Shown: piece after piece, positions 34,362 through 42,830 of the stretch
How the letters are laid out: the number at the start of each line of letters is the position of its first letter
Position numbering within the stretch: position 1 is the stretch's first letter
DNA from: an uncultured Bacilli bacterium
Lineage (GTDB): Bacteria > Bacillota_I > Bacilli_A > RF39 > UBA660
Assembly: GCA_910580185.1 (NCBI GenBank)
Contig: CAJTWC010000003.1
Coordinates: forward strand, 122,659 to 186,658
Length of the DNA stretch: 64,000 bases
Direction: 5' to 3'
The notes under the pieces: generated by a model
The model's input: only the letters and a program-made list of their open reading frames with translations
The model's database searches: none
Told to the model about the DNA's origin: nothing
Position numbers and translations under genes: made by a program

Positions 34362-35686
34362 TTAATTTCATTAATTATTTTGTTAGCAACTTCGAAGTCA
34401 GAAAAATGATTTTTTGTATCTCCTATTATTTGGTAGTTTTCATGACCTTTTCCCAAAATCATAAGTATCATATTATCTTTTAACAATTCAAGACCTTTTT
34501 TTATTGCATCATACCTATCATATATCACTTCATATTTTCCTTTTGCACCTTTTAGAATATCTTTCATTATTTTTCTTTCATCCTCACTTCTAGGGTTATC
34601 ATTAGTAAATATAACATAATTAGAATATTTACAAGAAATAGAAGCCATAATTGGTCTTTTTTCTCTATCTCTATTACCACCACAACCTATGATTGTTATA
34701 ATCCCTTTATTCTTAATCTTATTAACCGTTTTTAACACCTTTAAAACCGCATCCGGTGTATGAGCATAATCAATAAATATAACGTTAGAATTGTATTTTA
34801 TTTTTTGCATTCTACCAGGTGGCTCAGATAATATATAAAATTTATCCTTTATTTTACTTAAATCATATCCTAATTTATTTATTATGTAATATGCATATAA
34901 AAAATTGTATACGTTAAAATAACCAACCATTGATAAAATTAACCCATGTTTTATTTTATCTTTTATAACAATACTTGTTTTATCCAAATAGTTTTTTACC
35001 GAAGTTATTTTTACATCTTTACCAATAATATAATTGTTATTTCGTCTATTTTTAAACCTTTTATAGTATTTATCTTTTTTATTTAATATACATATTTTTT
35101 TGTTCTTTAACATATTTATAATTTTCTTTTTACTTTTTATATAATCTTTCATGTTTTTATGATAATCTAAATGATCTTGTGTTATGTTAGTAACACCAAC
35201 CGCATCAAAAAGTAATCCATATAATCTTTCTTGCTTTAGTGCATGAGAAGATGCTTCCATAACTATTACATCACAGCCTTTTTCTTTAGCATCTAAAATC
35301 AAATTATATAGTATATCAATACTTGGTGTAGTATTATCTAATTCTTTAACTAAACCATCTATATAAAAACCAATGGTTCCAATATAAGCAGTTTTAACAC
35401 CAATATAGTTTAACATTTGATATATAAGATAACAAGTAGTTGTTTTTCCGTTAGTGCCCGTTATTCCTATTAATTTCATATCATTTATTTTATCATTATA
35501 AAAATCCTTTATGTAATCATTAATACTTTCTACTTTAATGGTTTTTATATCATATGTTTCATCAAGCTCCGTAATTATCTTTACCGCACCATTTTCTATT
35601 GCACTTGTTATATATTTTTCATTATCTTTACAGACTAAAAAGTAATCACCATCTTTTACATATTTAGAATTTTTCCATAAACGCAT
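34358..35686 (-). CDS. murE: UDP-MurNAc-tripeptide synthetase MurE
   Basis: MurE adds the third amino acid to UDP-MurNAc-L-Ala-D-Glu. The 442-residue product has the Mur ligase ATP loop GITGTNGKTTTCYL (about 74-87), DVIVMEASSHALKQER, the central NITQDHLDYHKNM and the C-terminal DNPRSED. The DNPR motif is that of meso-DAP-adding enzymes, as opposed to Lys-adding ones. Slightly short compared with the usual 480-490 residues; the N-terminal domain is reduced. It follows the retron terminator and has a possible own promoter (TTGTAC-17-CATAAA). Confidence 0.92.
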   Translation of the reverse strand: MRLWKNSKYVKDGDYFLVCKDNEKYITSAIENGAVKIITELDETYDIKTIKVESINDYIKDFYNDKINDMKLIGITGTNGKTTTCYLIYQMLNYIGVKTAYIGTIGFYIDGLVKELDNTTPSIDILYNLILDAKEKGCDVIVMEASSHALKQERLYGLLFDAVGVTNITQDHLDYHKNMKDYIKSKKKIINMLKNKKICILNKKDKYYKRFKNRRNNNYIIGKDVKITSVKNYLDKTSIVIKDKIKHGLILSMVGYFNVYNFLYAYYIINKLGYDLSKIKDKFYILSEPPGRMQKIKYNSNVIFIDYAHTPDAVLKVLKTVNKIKNKGIITIIGCGGNRDREKRPIMASISCKYSNYVIFTNDNPRSEDERKIMKDILKGAKGKYEVIYDRYDAIKKGLELLKDNMILMILGKGHENYQIIGDTKNHFSDFEVANKIINEIN

Positions 35687-35733
35687 TTTATCACCTTCTA
35701 TATTTGTTTATGAAATTATGTAAAAATGGGTAC

Positions 35734-35764
35734 AAAAAAAGAATAAACTATTATATTTATTCTT
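35734..35764 (-). terminator. terminator after retron reverse transcriptase
   Basis: AAGAATAAA TATAATAG TTTATTCTT followed by TTTTT on the minus strand. It separates the retron from murE, so murE is not a retron cargo gene. Confidence 0.8.
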
Positions 35765-35771
35765 AAAAAAT

Positions 35772-36728
35772 TTATTTTAATTTATTTTGAATACTATTTT
35801 TAACTTTTTCCTTATAATTTATAAATTCCATGCTATTTTTTTCTATTTGCAAAACAAAATTTATTCTACCAAGTAATTTTCTTAAATATAAATCTTTATC
35901 TTTTATTCCGATTCTATTTAAATGACTATCTATACCATATTTTTTTATGTAGTATATTTCTTGTCTTATTTTCCTTTTATAACTTTTTCTTATATTTAGT
36001 TTTTCATTTACGACAATACCAGTTACTTGCTGCCTTGTTTTGTTACTTACTACTTTTATTTTTTCTTTATTTAACCTAAATCCTTCATTAAATAAACATT
36101 CATTAACATGTCTTATAATTTCTTTTACATTAAAATCACCAGAAAACGTCATGTCATCAGAATACCTGGTATAAGAGATATTTCTTTTGCTGCAATAACG
36201 TCCAACATGTTCATCAAAATCTCTTAAAACCAAATTAGATATGTACCCGCTGGTAGGAGCTCCCTGTGGTAACTTATTATTATAAACACATAAATTTGTA
36301 AGTAACATCCCTAGTTTTTTGGGATATAATGATTCATTAAAGCATGCGTTATAAACTTTATTAAACGTAATATTATCAAAGAAGTTTTTAATATCTAATT
36401 TTAATATTGTTTTTTGGTTTATATGCGGTATTGCATTATTAGCCAAAGAAGTTTTCTTTTTATAAGCAGTAGCATACTTTGATATTATTCTTTCTTCTAA
36501 TACGTTAGTTAAAATATTTTTTTGTATTTGTTTTAATGCTTTAGAAGATTCATTTAAAAATCTTAAACCACCTTTTTTCTTATGAATAATTATTTCTTCA
36601 TAGTTAGAATCTATATTATTACTGATACCATATAAAATCTTATTAACTTTTTTGATATCAGATGAATTAACCAAATTAAAAGATAATAATAGTTCGTTAT
36701 ATTTATCAATCGTTAAATACTTAAACAT
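35772..36728 (-). CDS. retron reverse transcriptase
   Basis: The 318-residue product is a retron RT: retron-specific NAIPH (98-102, the NAxxH motif), LDIKNFFDNI (111-120, catalytic Asp), PQGAPTSGYISNLVL (154-168), catalytic YSDD (189-192) and VTG (235-237), the motif contacting the msr. It uses the RNA encoded just upstream to prime and copy msDNA. Start MFKYLTIDKY follows AAGGAG. There is no fused effector domain and no effector gene downstream before the terminator. Most studied retrons are anti-phage toxin/antitoxin-like systems; that role is inferred. Confidence 0.93.
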   Translation of the reverse strand: MFKYLTIDKYNELLLSFNLVNSSDIKKVNKILYGISNNIDSNYEEIIIHKKKGGLRFLNESSKALKQIQKNILTNVLEERIISKYATAYKKKTSLANNAIPHINQKTILKLDIKNFFDNITFNKVYNACFNESLYPKKLGMLLTNLCVYNNKLPQGAPTSGYISNLVLRDFDEHVGRYCSKRNISYTRYSDDMTFSGDFNVKEIIRHVNECLFNEGFRLNKEKIKVVSNKTRQQVTGIVVNEKLNIRKSYKRKIRQEIYYIKKYGIDSHLNRIGIKDKDLYLRKLLGRINFVLQIEKNSMEFINYKEKVKNSIQNKLK

Positions 36729-36745
36729 ATTATCATCTCCTTGTT

Positions 36746-36920
36746 GTAAGCAAAATACTATAATATACTTTAATTAGCGAAGTGTACTTTTAACTACATG
36801 AAATGTAGAATAGTACACTGAGCATTACAAGTATAATATTTATATTTAGTTTTTCTTGTTTTAGCGACTCGCTAAAGAGACTTTTATATAAATAAAAATC
36901 AAACGCTATTTTGTGCTTAC
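36746..36920 (-). ncRNA. retron msr-msd RNA
   Basis: On the minus strand: a1 GTAAGCACAAAAT (36908-36920) directly followed by AGCG, the expected branch-point context; msr hairpin TAGCGA G TCGCTA (36862-36874); msd hairpin with outer stem AGTGTACT/AGTACACT (36812-36819 with 36781-36788) and inner stem CTACAT TTC ATGTAG; and a2 ATTTTGCTTAC (36746-36756), complementary to a1 with a two-base bulge. The a2 end lies 17 bases before the RT start codon. This is the complete set of retron RNA elements. Confidence 0.85.
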
Positions 36921-36926
36921 ATGGTT

Positions 36927-36955
36927 ATTATATATTAAAATTATATTTTTTTAAA
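36927..36955 (-). promoter_or_regulatory. probable retron promoter
   Basis: TTTAAA, 17-base spacer, TATAAT on the minus strand, placing the transcript start within a few bases of a1. The -35 is weak. Confidence 0.45.
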
Positions 36956-36999
36956 CTAGTATTTCATTATTTCACATATGTTTTAAGTTTTGAAAATTT

Positions 37000-37043
37000 A
37001 AAAAAACACGCAAATCACTTGAATAAATGACTTCGTGTTTTTA
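37000..37043. terminator. long hairpin between toxN and retron
   Basis: AAAAACACG / CGTGTTTTT plus an inner imperfect stem (AAATCA with TGACTT). Works as terminator on both strands and separates toxN from the retron. Confidence 0.65.
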
Positions 37044-37125
37044 TAATACGTGTATTTTTTACTTTGAAACTAAAATATAACAGTTAATACTCAATCTTGC
37101 TTGATAACAAGTTATTAACACTTTA

Positions 37126-37641
37126 TTATGAATGTATCAACTCTTTATTATATTCTATACATTTTTCTTCTAATAATTTAAAGTTACAACATCTGTTAGA
37201 TATTACCCTGTTTAGTTTTTTCGAAATATATAAATCATATAATTTTTTACTTTTCTTTCTAACTTGTAAATTATGTTCATTAAGCCATGATAACTGATCT
37301 AGTAACAAATTATAATATTTAACATCGTCTAGTTTATTAGAATCATCCATATCAATCAGATAGTAATTATTATCTGATACCGGAATCATATTATTAAAGT
37401 TTAATGCACCAAGCTTACCATCTTCTATTTTTAAAAAGTCCATCATATTACGCATCACTTTATGTTTTTCTTTTGGACTTAATAATGGAGTGAAATATTT
37501 AATTTTATCTATTTCAAATAAAACACCAATGAATGGTCTATTTTCTTTTTTAGAAAAATTATAAGGAACTCTTTTATCAAACTTTCTTAAATAGTCACAA
37601 TATTTACTATCAACAATAACTAATTTCATTTTTTTATTCAT
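37126..37641 (-). CDS. toxN: ToxN/AbiQ-family type III toxin endoribonuclease
   Basis: The 171-residue product fits ToxN/AbiQ: an N-terminal VDSKYCDYLRKFDKRVPYNF, then RPFIGVLFEIDKIKYFTPLL, SPKEKHKV, GALNFNNMIPV and the C-terminal CCNFKLLEEKCIEY. Members cut RNA and are held inactive by a small RNA of tandem pseudoknot repeats; phage infection releases them and aborts growth. Start MNKKMKLVIV follows AAAGGGGTGATAAT. The upstream leader with promoter and terminator has the layout of a toxI region. Family assignment is from memory of conserved motifs; it sits beside a retron. Confidence 0.82.
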   Translation of the reverse strand: MNKKMKLVIVDSKYCDYLRKFDKRVPYNFSKKENRPFIGVLFEIDKIKYFTPLLSPKEKHKVMRNMMDFLKIEDGKLGALNFNNMIPVSDNNYYLIDMDDSNKLDDVKYYNLLLDQLSWLNEHNLQVRKKSKKLYDLYISKKLNRVISNRCCNFKLLEEKCIEYNKELIHS

Positions 37642-37693
37642 ATTATCACCCCTTTCTTCTTTGAATACAAATGTTCGTTATATATAGTAAAAT

Positions 37694-37744
37694 AAAAAGC
37701 TAGCGTAAAATTAATTACTGCTAGCTAACTTTTTTAATTCCCAA
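37694..37744 (-). terminator. leader terminator between candidate toxI and toxN
   Basis: AAAAAGTTAGC / GCTAGCTTTTT with one G-U pair, followed by ATTTTA on the minus strand. In type III systems such a terminator limits toxN transcription relative to the antitoxin RNA. Confidence 0.65.
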
Positions 37745-37838
37745 TTTAATGGCTGGGTTCACCGCTTTTTTCTGCTACCAAATAGTAGCATTAATATTAT
37801 ATGCAAATAAATTGCATAACATAATTTCTTATGTACCT
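37694..37838 (-). ncRNA. candidate toxI antitoxin RNA
   Basis: Leader of toxN between a promoter and the terminator. It contains GCTAC TATTTG GTAGC and CCCA N10 TGGG stems followed by A runs (AAAAAAG occurs twice, 36 bases apart), and a palindrome ATGCAA TTTAT TTGCAT. I cannot see clean tandem repeats, so the antitoxin identity rests on position alone. Confidence 0.4.
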
Positions 37839-37840
37839 AA

Positions 37841-37869
37841 ATATTACTATATATAAATTCATAAGTCAA
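37841..37869 (-). promoter_or_regulatory. promoter of toxI-toxN leader
   Basis: TTGACT, 17-base spacer, TAATAT on the minus strand. Confidence 0.55.
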
Positions 37870-37915
37870 TGAATTTTAATAATTTTATATAAACAGAAAT
37901 TTCTAACACAAAAAA

Positions 37916-37942
37916 GGAAAATAGTTTAAACTACTATCTTCC
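37916..37942 (-). terminator. terminator after metG
   Basis: GGAAGATAGT ... ACTATTTTCC with one mismatch, then TTTTTT on the minus strand; covers the metG stop. Confidence 0.7.
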
Positions 37943-39481
37943 TTCTATTTCTTTTAATTTCTTTTCTTTATCAATTCTTGCAAATAATACCTCTGGTTTC
38001 ATATCACTATAAGTATTATTTTCGTTAAAGCAGTCTGTTTCATCTTTGATATTCAACTGTTTAAATATTTCATCAGAAGTCTTAGTTAAGAATGGTCTTA
38101 AGAAATATGCACACACTCTAATAGATTCTAATAAGTTATATAAAACAGTTTCTAACCTATCTTGTTTATTTTCTTCTTTAGCTAAGCTCCAAGGCATAGT
38201 TTCATCTATGTATTTATTACTACGTCTTAATAGGTCAAATATTTCATCAAGTGCAAAGCCAATTTCTAACCTTTCCATTCTTTTTTCTACTTTTGAATCT
38301 AAGTTATTAATCATAGAAATAAGTTCGTTATCCACTTCTTCAGTTACTTTCTTATTAATAACTGTACCATTAAAGTATTTATTAGCCATCGATATTGTTC
38401 TATTAACTAAGTTACCTAATGTGTTAGCTAAATCAGTGTTTGTTCTTTCAATCAATAATTCATAAGTTAAATTACCATCGTTTGCAAAAGGTATTTCATG
38501 TAAAACATAATATCTTACCGCGTCTACTCCAAATAAATCCACTAAGTCATCTGCGTATATGGTGTTTCCTTTACTCTTACTCATCTTATCAGAGTTAGTT
38601 AAAAGCCAAGGATGACCAAATACTTGTTTTGGCAGTTCAAGATCTAAACTCCATAAAAAACATGGCCAATATATGGTATGAAATCTTATAATATCTTTAC
38701 CAATTAAATGAAGGTCAGCTGGCCACCATTTATCAAATTCTTCAGAAGATCCTTCTGGATCATAACCAATGTTTGTTATATAGTTAGTTAAAGCATCAAG
38801 CCACACGTATACAACGTGTTTTGGATCAATGTCTACCGTTATTCCCCAATCAAACGAAGTTCTAGACACGCATAAATCTTGTAATCCCGGTTTAATAAAG
38901 TTATTTAACATTTCATTCTTTCTTGATTCAGGTTGTATAAATTCTGGATGAGATTCAATGTATTCTACTAATTTATCTTGATATTTAGATAATTTAAAGA
39001 AGTAAGCTTCTTCTTTTTTTTCTTCTACGTTCCTTCCGCAATCAGGACATTTACCATCTACAAGCTGCGATTCAGTCCAAAAAGATTCACAAGGAGTACA
39101 ATAAAGTCCAGAATATTCACCTTTATAAATATCGCCTTTTTCATACATCTTATTAAATATTTTTTGAACTATTCGTTCATGCTTTGGATCAGTTGTCCTA
39201 ACGAATTTATCATAAGATGTATTCATAACATCCCATATTCTTTTTATTTCTGTAGCTACTTCATCTACAAATGCTTGTGGTGTAACACCTTTATCTTTTG
39301 CCTTAAGTTCTATTTTTTCTCCATGCTCATCAGTTCCGGTTTGAAAATATACATCATAACCTTTACTTCTTTTGTACCTTGCAATAGCATCTGCAAGTAC
39401 TATCTCATAAGTATTTCCTATATGAGGTTTACCTGAAGTATAAGCTATTGCAGTTGAAATATAATATTTTTTATTATTCAT
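37934..39481 (-). CDS. metG: methionyl-tRNA synthetase
   Basis: MetG charges initiator and elongator tRNA-Met. The 515-residue product has the HIGH motif as PHIG (about 19-22), a single Zn knuckle CTPC ... CPDC (about 127-150), and KMSKSKG (about 298-304). It lacks the C-terminal EMAP-like dimerisation domain of Bacillus MetG (about 650 residues). Start overlaps the end of the Nudix gene by 8 bases. Controlled by the methionine T-box 600 bases upstream. Confidence 0.96.
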   Translation of the reverse strand: MNNKKYYISTAIAYTSGKPHIGNTYEIVLADAIARYKRSKGYDVYFQTGTDEHGEKIELKAKDKGVTPQAFVDEVATEIKRIWDVMNTSYDKFVRTTDPKHERIVQKIFNKMYEKGDIYKGEYSGLYCTPCESFWTESQLVDGKCPDCGRNVEEKKEEAYFFKLSKYQDKLVEYIESHPEFIQPESRKNEMLNNFIKPGLQDLCVSRTSFDWGITVDIDPKHVVYVWLDALTNYITNIGYDPEGSSEEFDKWWPADLHLIGKDIIRFHTIYWPCFLWSLDLELPKQVFGHPWLLTNSDKMSKSKGNTIYADDLVDLFGVDAVRYYVLHEIPFANDGNLTYELLIERTNTDLANTLGNLVNRTISMANKYFNGTVINKKVTEEVDNELISMINNLDSKVEKRMERLEIGFALDEIFDLLRRSNKYIDETMPWSLAKEENKQDRLETVLYNLLESIRVCAYFLRPFLTKTSDEIFKQLNIKDETDCFNENNTYSDMKPEVLFARIDKEKKLKEIEGR

Positions 39482-39917
39482 TATTATCAGCTCCTTTATA
39501 TATAATATTATTTTTATAATTATTAACTATGTTTTTTGATGGCATACATAAGTTTTCTGGTAAATCATTTATATCAAAAAACTTATAATCTACGTGTTCT
39601 TCTGAATTACCAAGTGATATATTTCCTTTATAACCTTTTGAGGCAAGACCAATGGTAACAAAATGAGCATAATCATTTATATCATCCGCGATGGATATTA
39701 TTTTAGGGCTTTCAATATCGAGGTTAGTCTCTTGCTTAACCTTTCTTATCGCTGCTTCTATTATCGTTTCTCCATGCTTCACTTTTCCTGCAGGAAAAGT
39801 CCATGTTCCTTCTAAACGCATATCACTATCGGCTTTTTTAGCATCATCATTTCTTAATATTAAAAGTACTTTACCTTCTTTATTAAATATCATAACTCCA
39901 ATTCCAACGCCTGGCAT
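39474..39917 (-). CDS. Nudix hydrolase-like protein with altered Nudix box
   Basis: The 147-residue product has the Nudix fold pattern: VGIGVMIFNKEGKVLLILRN and GTWTFPAGKVKHGETIIEAA, followed by IRKVKQETNLDIE. In the Nudix box G-x5-E-x7-REuxEE, the REuxEE part reads RKVKQE, so two acidic positions are lost; hydrolase activity may be weak. Start MPGVGIGV follows AGAAGGTGATATA; the ten-codon extension overlaps the preceding small gene. Located between a 55-residue ORF and metG in the methionine T-box operon. Confidence 0.82.
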   Translation of the reverse strand: MPGVGIGVMIFNKEGKVLLILRNDDAKKADSDMRLEGTWTFPAGKVKHGETIIEAAIRKVKQETNLDIESPKIISIADDINDYAHFVTIGLASKGYKGNISLGNSEEHVDYKFFDINDLPENLCMPSKNIVNNYKNNIIYKGADNNE

Positions 39918-39921
39918 TATA

Positions 39922-40089
39922 TCACCTTCTTTTATTCTTCTTGCCACCCTCTAAATTTATTCTTATTACCTTAACTTCGTTTTTTAATGGAAAAAGACTT
40001 TCCTTTTCAACATAAGTTACGCCTTTTGGGTAAACAACTAAATTATTTTTTTCATGCTTACTTAAAAACGTCCTAAATTTAAAATTCAA
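39922..40089 (-). CDS. 55-residue basic protein, first gene of metG operon
   Basis: A frame with a TTG start 7 bases after GGAGGGA, ending in TGA 4 bases before the Nudix start. The product begins MNFKFRTFLSKHEKNN and has VVYPKGVTYVEKE and KVIRINLEGGKKNKRR: basic, with strand-like segments and no membrane helix. The strong binding site, tight spacing and position right after the T-box terminator argue that it is real. Family unknown. Confidence 0.6.
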   Translation of the reverse strand: MNFKFRTFLSKHEKNNLVVYPKGVTYVEKESLFPLKNEVKVIRINLEGGKKNKRR

Positions 40090-40106
40090 AATAATCCCTC
40101 CAATAA

Positions 40107-40322
40107 AAGTAAAAAGTCCATCCTAATTAAAGGATGAACTTGTAAAGTCCACGGTACCACCTTTGTTCTAGATATTAATCTAGCACTCAAATCTCGTAAC
40201 GTGAGATAACGTTTTAACCTAACAATTCAATTAAACAGCTCCAGAACCATCTATATAGGTTTTGCTATGTATGCTTTCACCTAATCATACTCTCTTTTAA
40301 TAGTTTTACCTATACTCTTTCC
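40107..40322 (-). promoter_or_regulatory. T-box leader, methionine specificity
   Basis: On the minus strand: stem I with specifier AUG in TAGATGGTTCTGGAGCTG, T-box AAAGGTGGTACCGTGG, and terminator AAGTTCATCC TTTAATTA GGATGGACTT before TTTAC. UGGU fits the discriminator A of tRNA-Met. Controls the 55-residue ORF, Nudix gene and metG. Confidence 0.9.
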
Positions 40323-40397
40323 TTCATTGCTTTTAACAAGAAAATTATATCATATTAATTATAATAATTCAAATATTTATTTTTAAAAAACCATCTA

Positions 40398-42728
40398 TTA
40401 AATAAACCAATTACTCTTCTTTTTTATTACTATGTTAAGTAAATTACTTAAAAGCTTAAATAATCTAGTTGATATATACATAAGTGGTAATAATATTAAT
40501 AATGAATTAGGCGTTAACCACTCAAGAGAAAATATACTTCTACCAATAGGGGTTAATATCATAACTAAGAATATTCCTGTTAATAATACTAAAAGTGATT
40601 TTCTAAGTAAATTAAGTGGTTTGCTTATCCTATATATTAAAAGGATTGCTGTATACGCTGTTATTATTACTGCAATTGTTGAGGTTTGTTCATTTGGAAT
40701 GTTAAGTAGACTTGCAACAAATACAAGTAATAATATGTTTACAACGGTAGTTATACCACTTGGAATAGCTTTACTAATTACGTTTATGAAAAATCTTCCT
40801 TTTACCCTTGATTTATTTGGTTCAAGTGCGAGTATAAACGCAGGTATTCCAATTGTTAGACTATTAATTAACGTCATTTGTATTGGTATAAAAGGATATG
40901 TATAGTTAATAAATAAGAATAATAGCGCGAGTAATGATGCATATATCGTCTTTGATAAGAATAGTGTAGCAGATCTTTCAACATTATTTATGGTTCTTCT
41001 TCCCTCTTTTACTATTTTTGGCATAGAATCAAAGTTTGAATCTAATAAAACTAATTCTGATACGTTTCTTGCAGCATCTGATCCATCATTCATTGCAACG
41101 CCACAATCTGATTCTTTAAGTGCTAAAACATCGTTTACACCATCTCCTGTCATTGCAACAACATGACCATTACTTTTAAGAGCACTTATAAGCATTCTTT
41201 TTTGTTCTGGTCTAACACGTCCAAAAACGGTATTTTCTTCAACTACTAAATTAAGGTCCGTTTCTTCAGTTATTTCTCTTGCATCAAATGCCCCAATAAC
41301 ATCTATTCCAACCGCGCGAGCAACATTAGACACGGTAGATACACTATCTCCTGATATGACTTTTATGTTAACGTCATTATCCATAAAATATCTAAGCGTA
41401 TTGATAGCTTCTTTTCTTACCTTATCACGTATTAAGATAAGTGCCATTGGTATCATATTAAGGTTAAGTTTATTATCTTTTAAAGCTTCTGTTTTAACCA
41501 GTATTAAAACCCTATTTTCTTCTGATAATTCATCTATTTTCTTTTGATATTTTTTTATGTTATCACCAAGCACAAACTCAGGTGCACCCATTATATAAGA
41601 TTCGTTTTTTAATGTTACACCGGAATACTTTCTATCTGATGAGAATGGTATTTTTTTAAGTGCTTTTACGTTTGATTCATTACCATACTTATCATTTATT
41701 GCATTAAATGTTGGATTTTTATCATCAAGGTTAGTAGAAATTATTTCAAGAGCTTCATCTATTTCGTTAATGGTGTGATTATCAAGAGGAATAACGTCTA
41801 TTACTTCCATCTTGCCTTCTGTTATAGTACCAGTCTTATCAAGGCACAAAGTATCTACTCTTGCAAGTGTTTCTAACGCATATAAATCTTGTACTAAAAC
41901 ATTATATTTAGAAAGTCTTAAAACACTTATCGCAAGCACCGTAGACACAAGTAATATAAGTCCTTCTGGTATCATACCTACTACTGCAGCAACTACCGTT
42001 ACAACCGCATTTTGGGTAGTATTTCCGTCTATCGAAAACTGTCTTAATAAAAGTAATATTCCAATTGGAACTAATGCAATAGATACATATTTTACTATTT
42101 TATTCAAAGATTTCATTATCTCTGAATTAATTTCTTTTTTCATTTGCTTAGCATCATGAGAAATAATAGAAGTATAATTATCTAATCCAACATGGATAAC
42201 CTTAGCTTTTACACTTCCGCTTACAATGAAACTACCAGATAAAATGGTATCTCCTTCTTTTTTATATATGGTTTTAGCCTCACCTGTTATAAACGATTCA
42301 TTAACCTCACACTCACCAAGTAATATTTTAGAATCGGTTACAATTTGATTTCCAAGGTTATAGACTATAACGTCATCTAATACAATTTCATTTAAATTTA
42401 CTTCTTTTTCTTTACCATCTCTTATGACCTTAGCTTTGGAGGCTGATATAACCGATAATTTATCTACTATTTTCTTTGCTCTTATTTCTTGAATCGTACT
42501 AATTAAAGTGTTACATATTACAACTCCTAAAAACAATAAGTTTTTATATGATCCTACTATAATAATAGCAACTCCTAATATAACATTTATAAAATTAAAT
42601 AAAGTAAATGTATTTTCTATTAATATCTGTTTAACACTTTTACTAGGAGTCGTAGTATCATAGTTTACTTTTCCCTCTTTTATTCGTATGTTTACTTCAC
42701 TACTAGATAATCCATTTATTTCTTTCAT
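40398..42728 (-). CDS. P-type cation-transporting ATPase (CtpE/Exp7-like)
   Basis: An ATP-driven cation pump in the membrane. The 776-residue product has the actuator motif FITGEA (TGES variant), the phosphorylation site LCLDKTGTITEGKM (near residue 290), MTGDGVNDVLALKESDCGVAM in the P domain and about ten membrane helices, with PEGL in M4 (GMIPEGLILL). This set matches the Exp7/CtpE branch of P-type ATPases, members of which move Ca2+ in some species; ion specificity here is not certain. Start MKEINGLSSSEV. It is not linked to regulators in the window. Confidence 0.9.
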   Translation of the reverse strand: MKEINGLSSSEVNIRIKEGKVNYDTTTPSKSVKQILIENTFTLFNFINVILGVAIIIVGSYKNLLFLGVVICNTLISTIQEIRAKKIVDKLSVISASKAKVIRDGKEKEVNLNEIVLDDVIVYNLGNQIVTDSKILLGECEVNESFITGEAKTIYKKEGDTILSGSFIVSGSVKAKVIHVGLDNYTSIISHDAKQMKKEINSEIMKSLNKIVKYVSIALVPIGILLLLRQFSIDGNTTQNAVVTVVAAVVGMIPEGLILLVSTVLAISVLRLSKYNVLVQDLYALETLARVDTLCLDKTGTITEGKMEVIDVIPLDNHTINEIDEALEIISTNLDDKNPTFNAINDKYGNESNVKALKKIPFSSDRKYSGVTLKNESYIMGAPEFVLGDNIKKYQKKIDELSEENRVLILVKTEALKDNKLNLNMIPMALILIRDKVRKEAINTLRYFMDNDVNIKVISGDSVSTVSNVARAVGIDVIGAFDAREITEETDLNLVVEENTVFGRVRPEQKRMLISALKSNGHVVAMTGDGVNDVLALKESDCGVAMNDGSDAARNVSELVLLDSNFDSMPKIVKEGRRTINNVERSATLFLSKTIYASLLALLFLFINYTYPFIPIQMTLINSLTIGIPAFILALEPNKSRVKGRFFINVISKAIPSGITTVVNILLLVFVASLLNIPNEQTSTIAVIITAYTAILLIYRISKPLNLLRKSLLVLLTGIFLVMILTPIGRSIFSLEWLTPNSLLILLPLMYISTRLFKLLSNLLNIVIKKKSNWFI

Positions 42729-42796
42729 AGTATCAATCTCTTTCTATTTTATATAAATTATTATACCACCATTTACATAATTTAAAAAATAGAAAC

Positions 42797-42830
42797 AAAA
42801 AAAGACAATATGATTTTACATATTATCTTT
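42797..42830 (-). terminator. terminator after sigma factor gene
   Basis: AAAGATAATATG TAAAAT CATATTGTCTTT then TTTT on the minus strand, 12-bp stem with one G-U; covers the stop. Confidence 0.7.

Noticed and set aside
36746..37043. CRISPR-like palindromic units
   Set aside because: The inverted repeats are single and are explained by the retron RNA and a terminator; no regular spacing.
37694..37838. Tandem repeats in the toxN leader
   Set aside because: Only AAAAAAG recurs at 36 bases; the rest of the two units does not match, so no repeat array is claimed.
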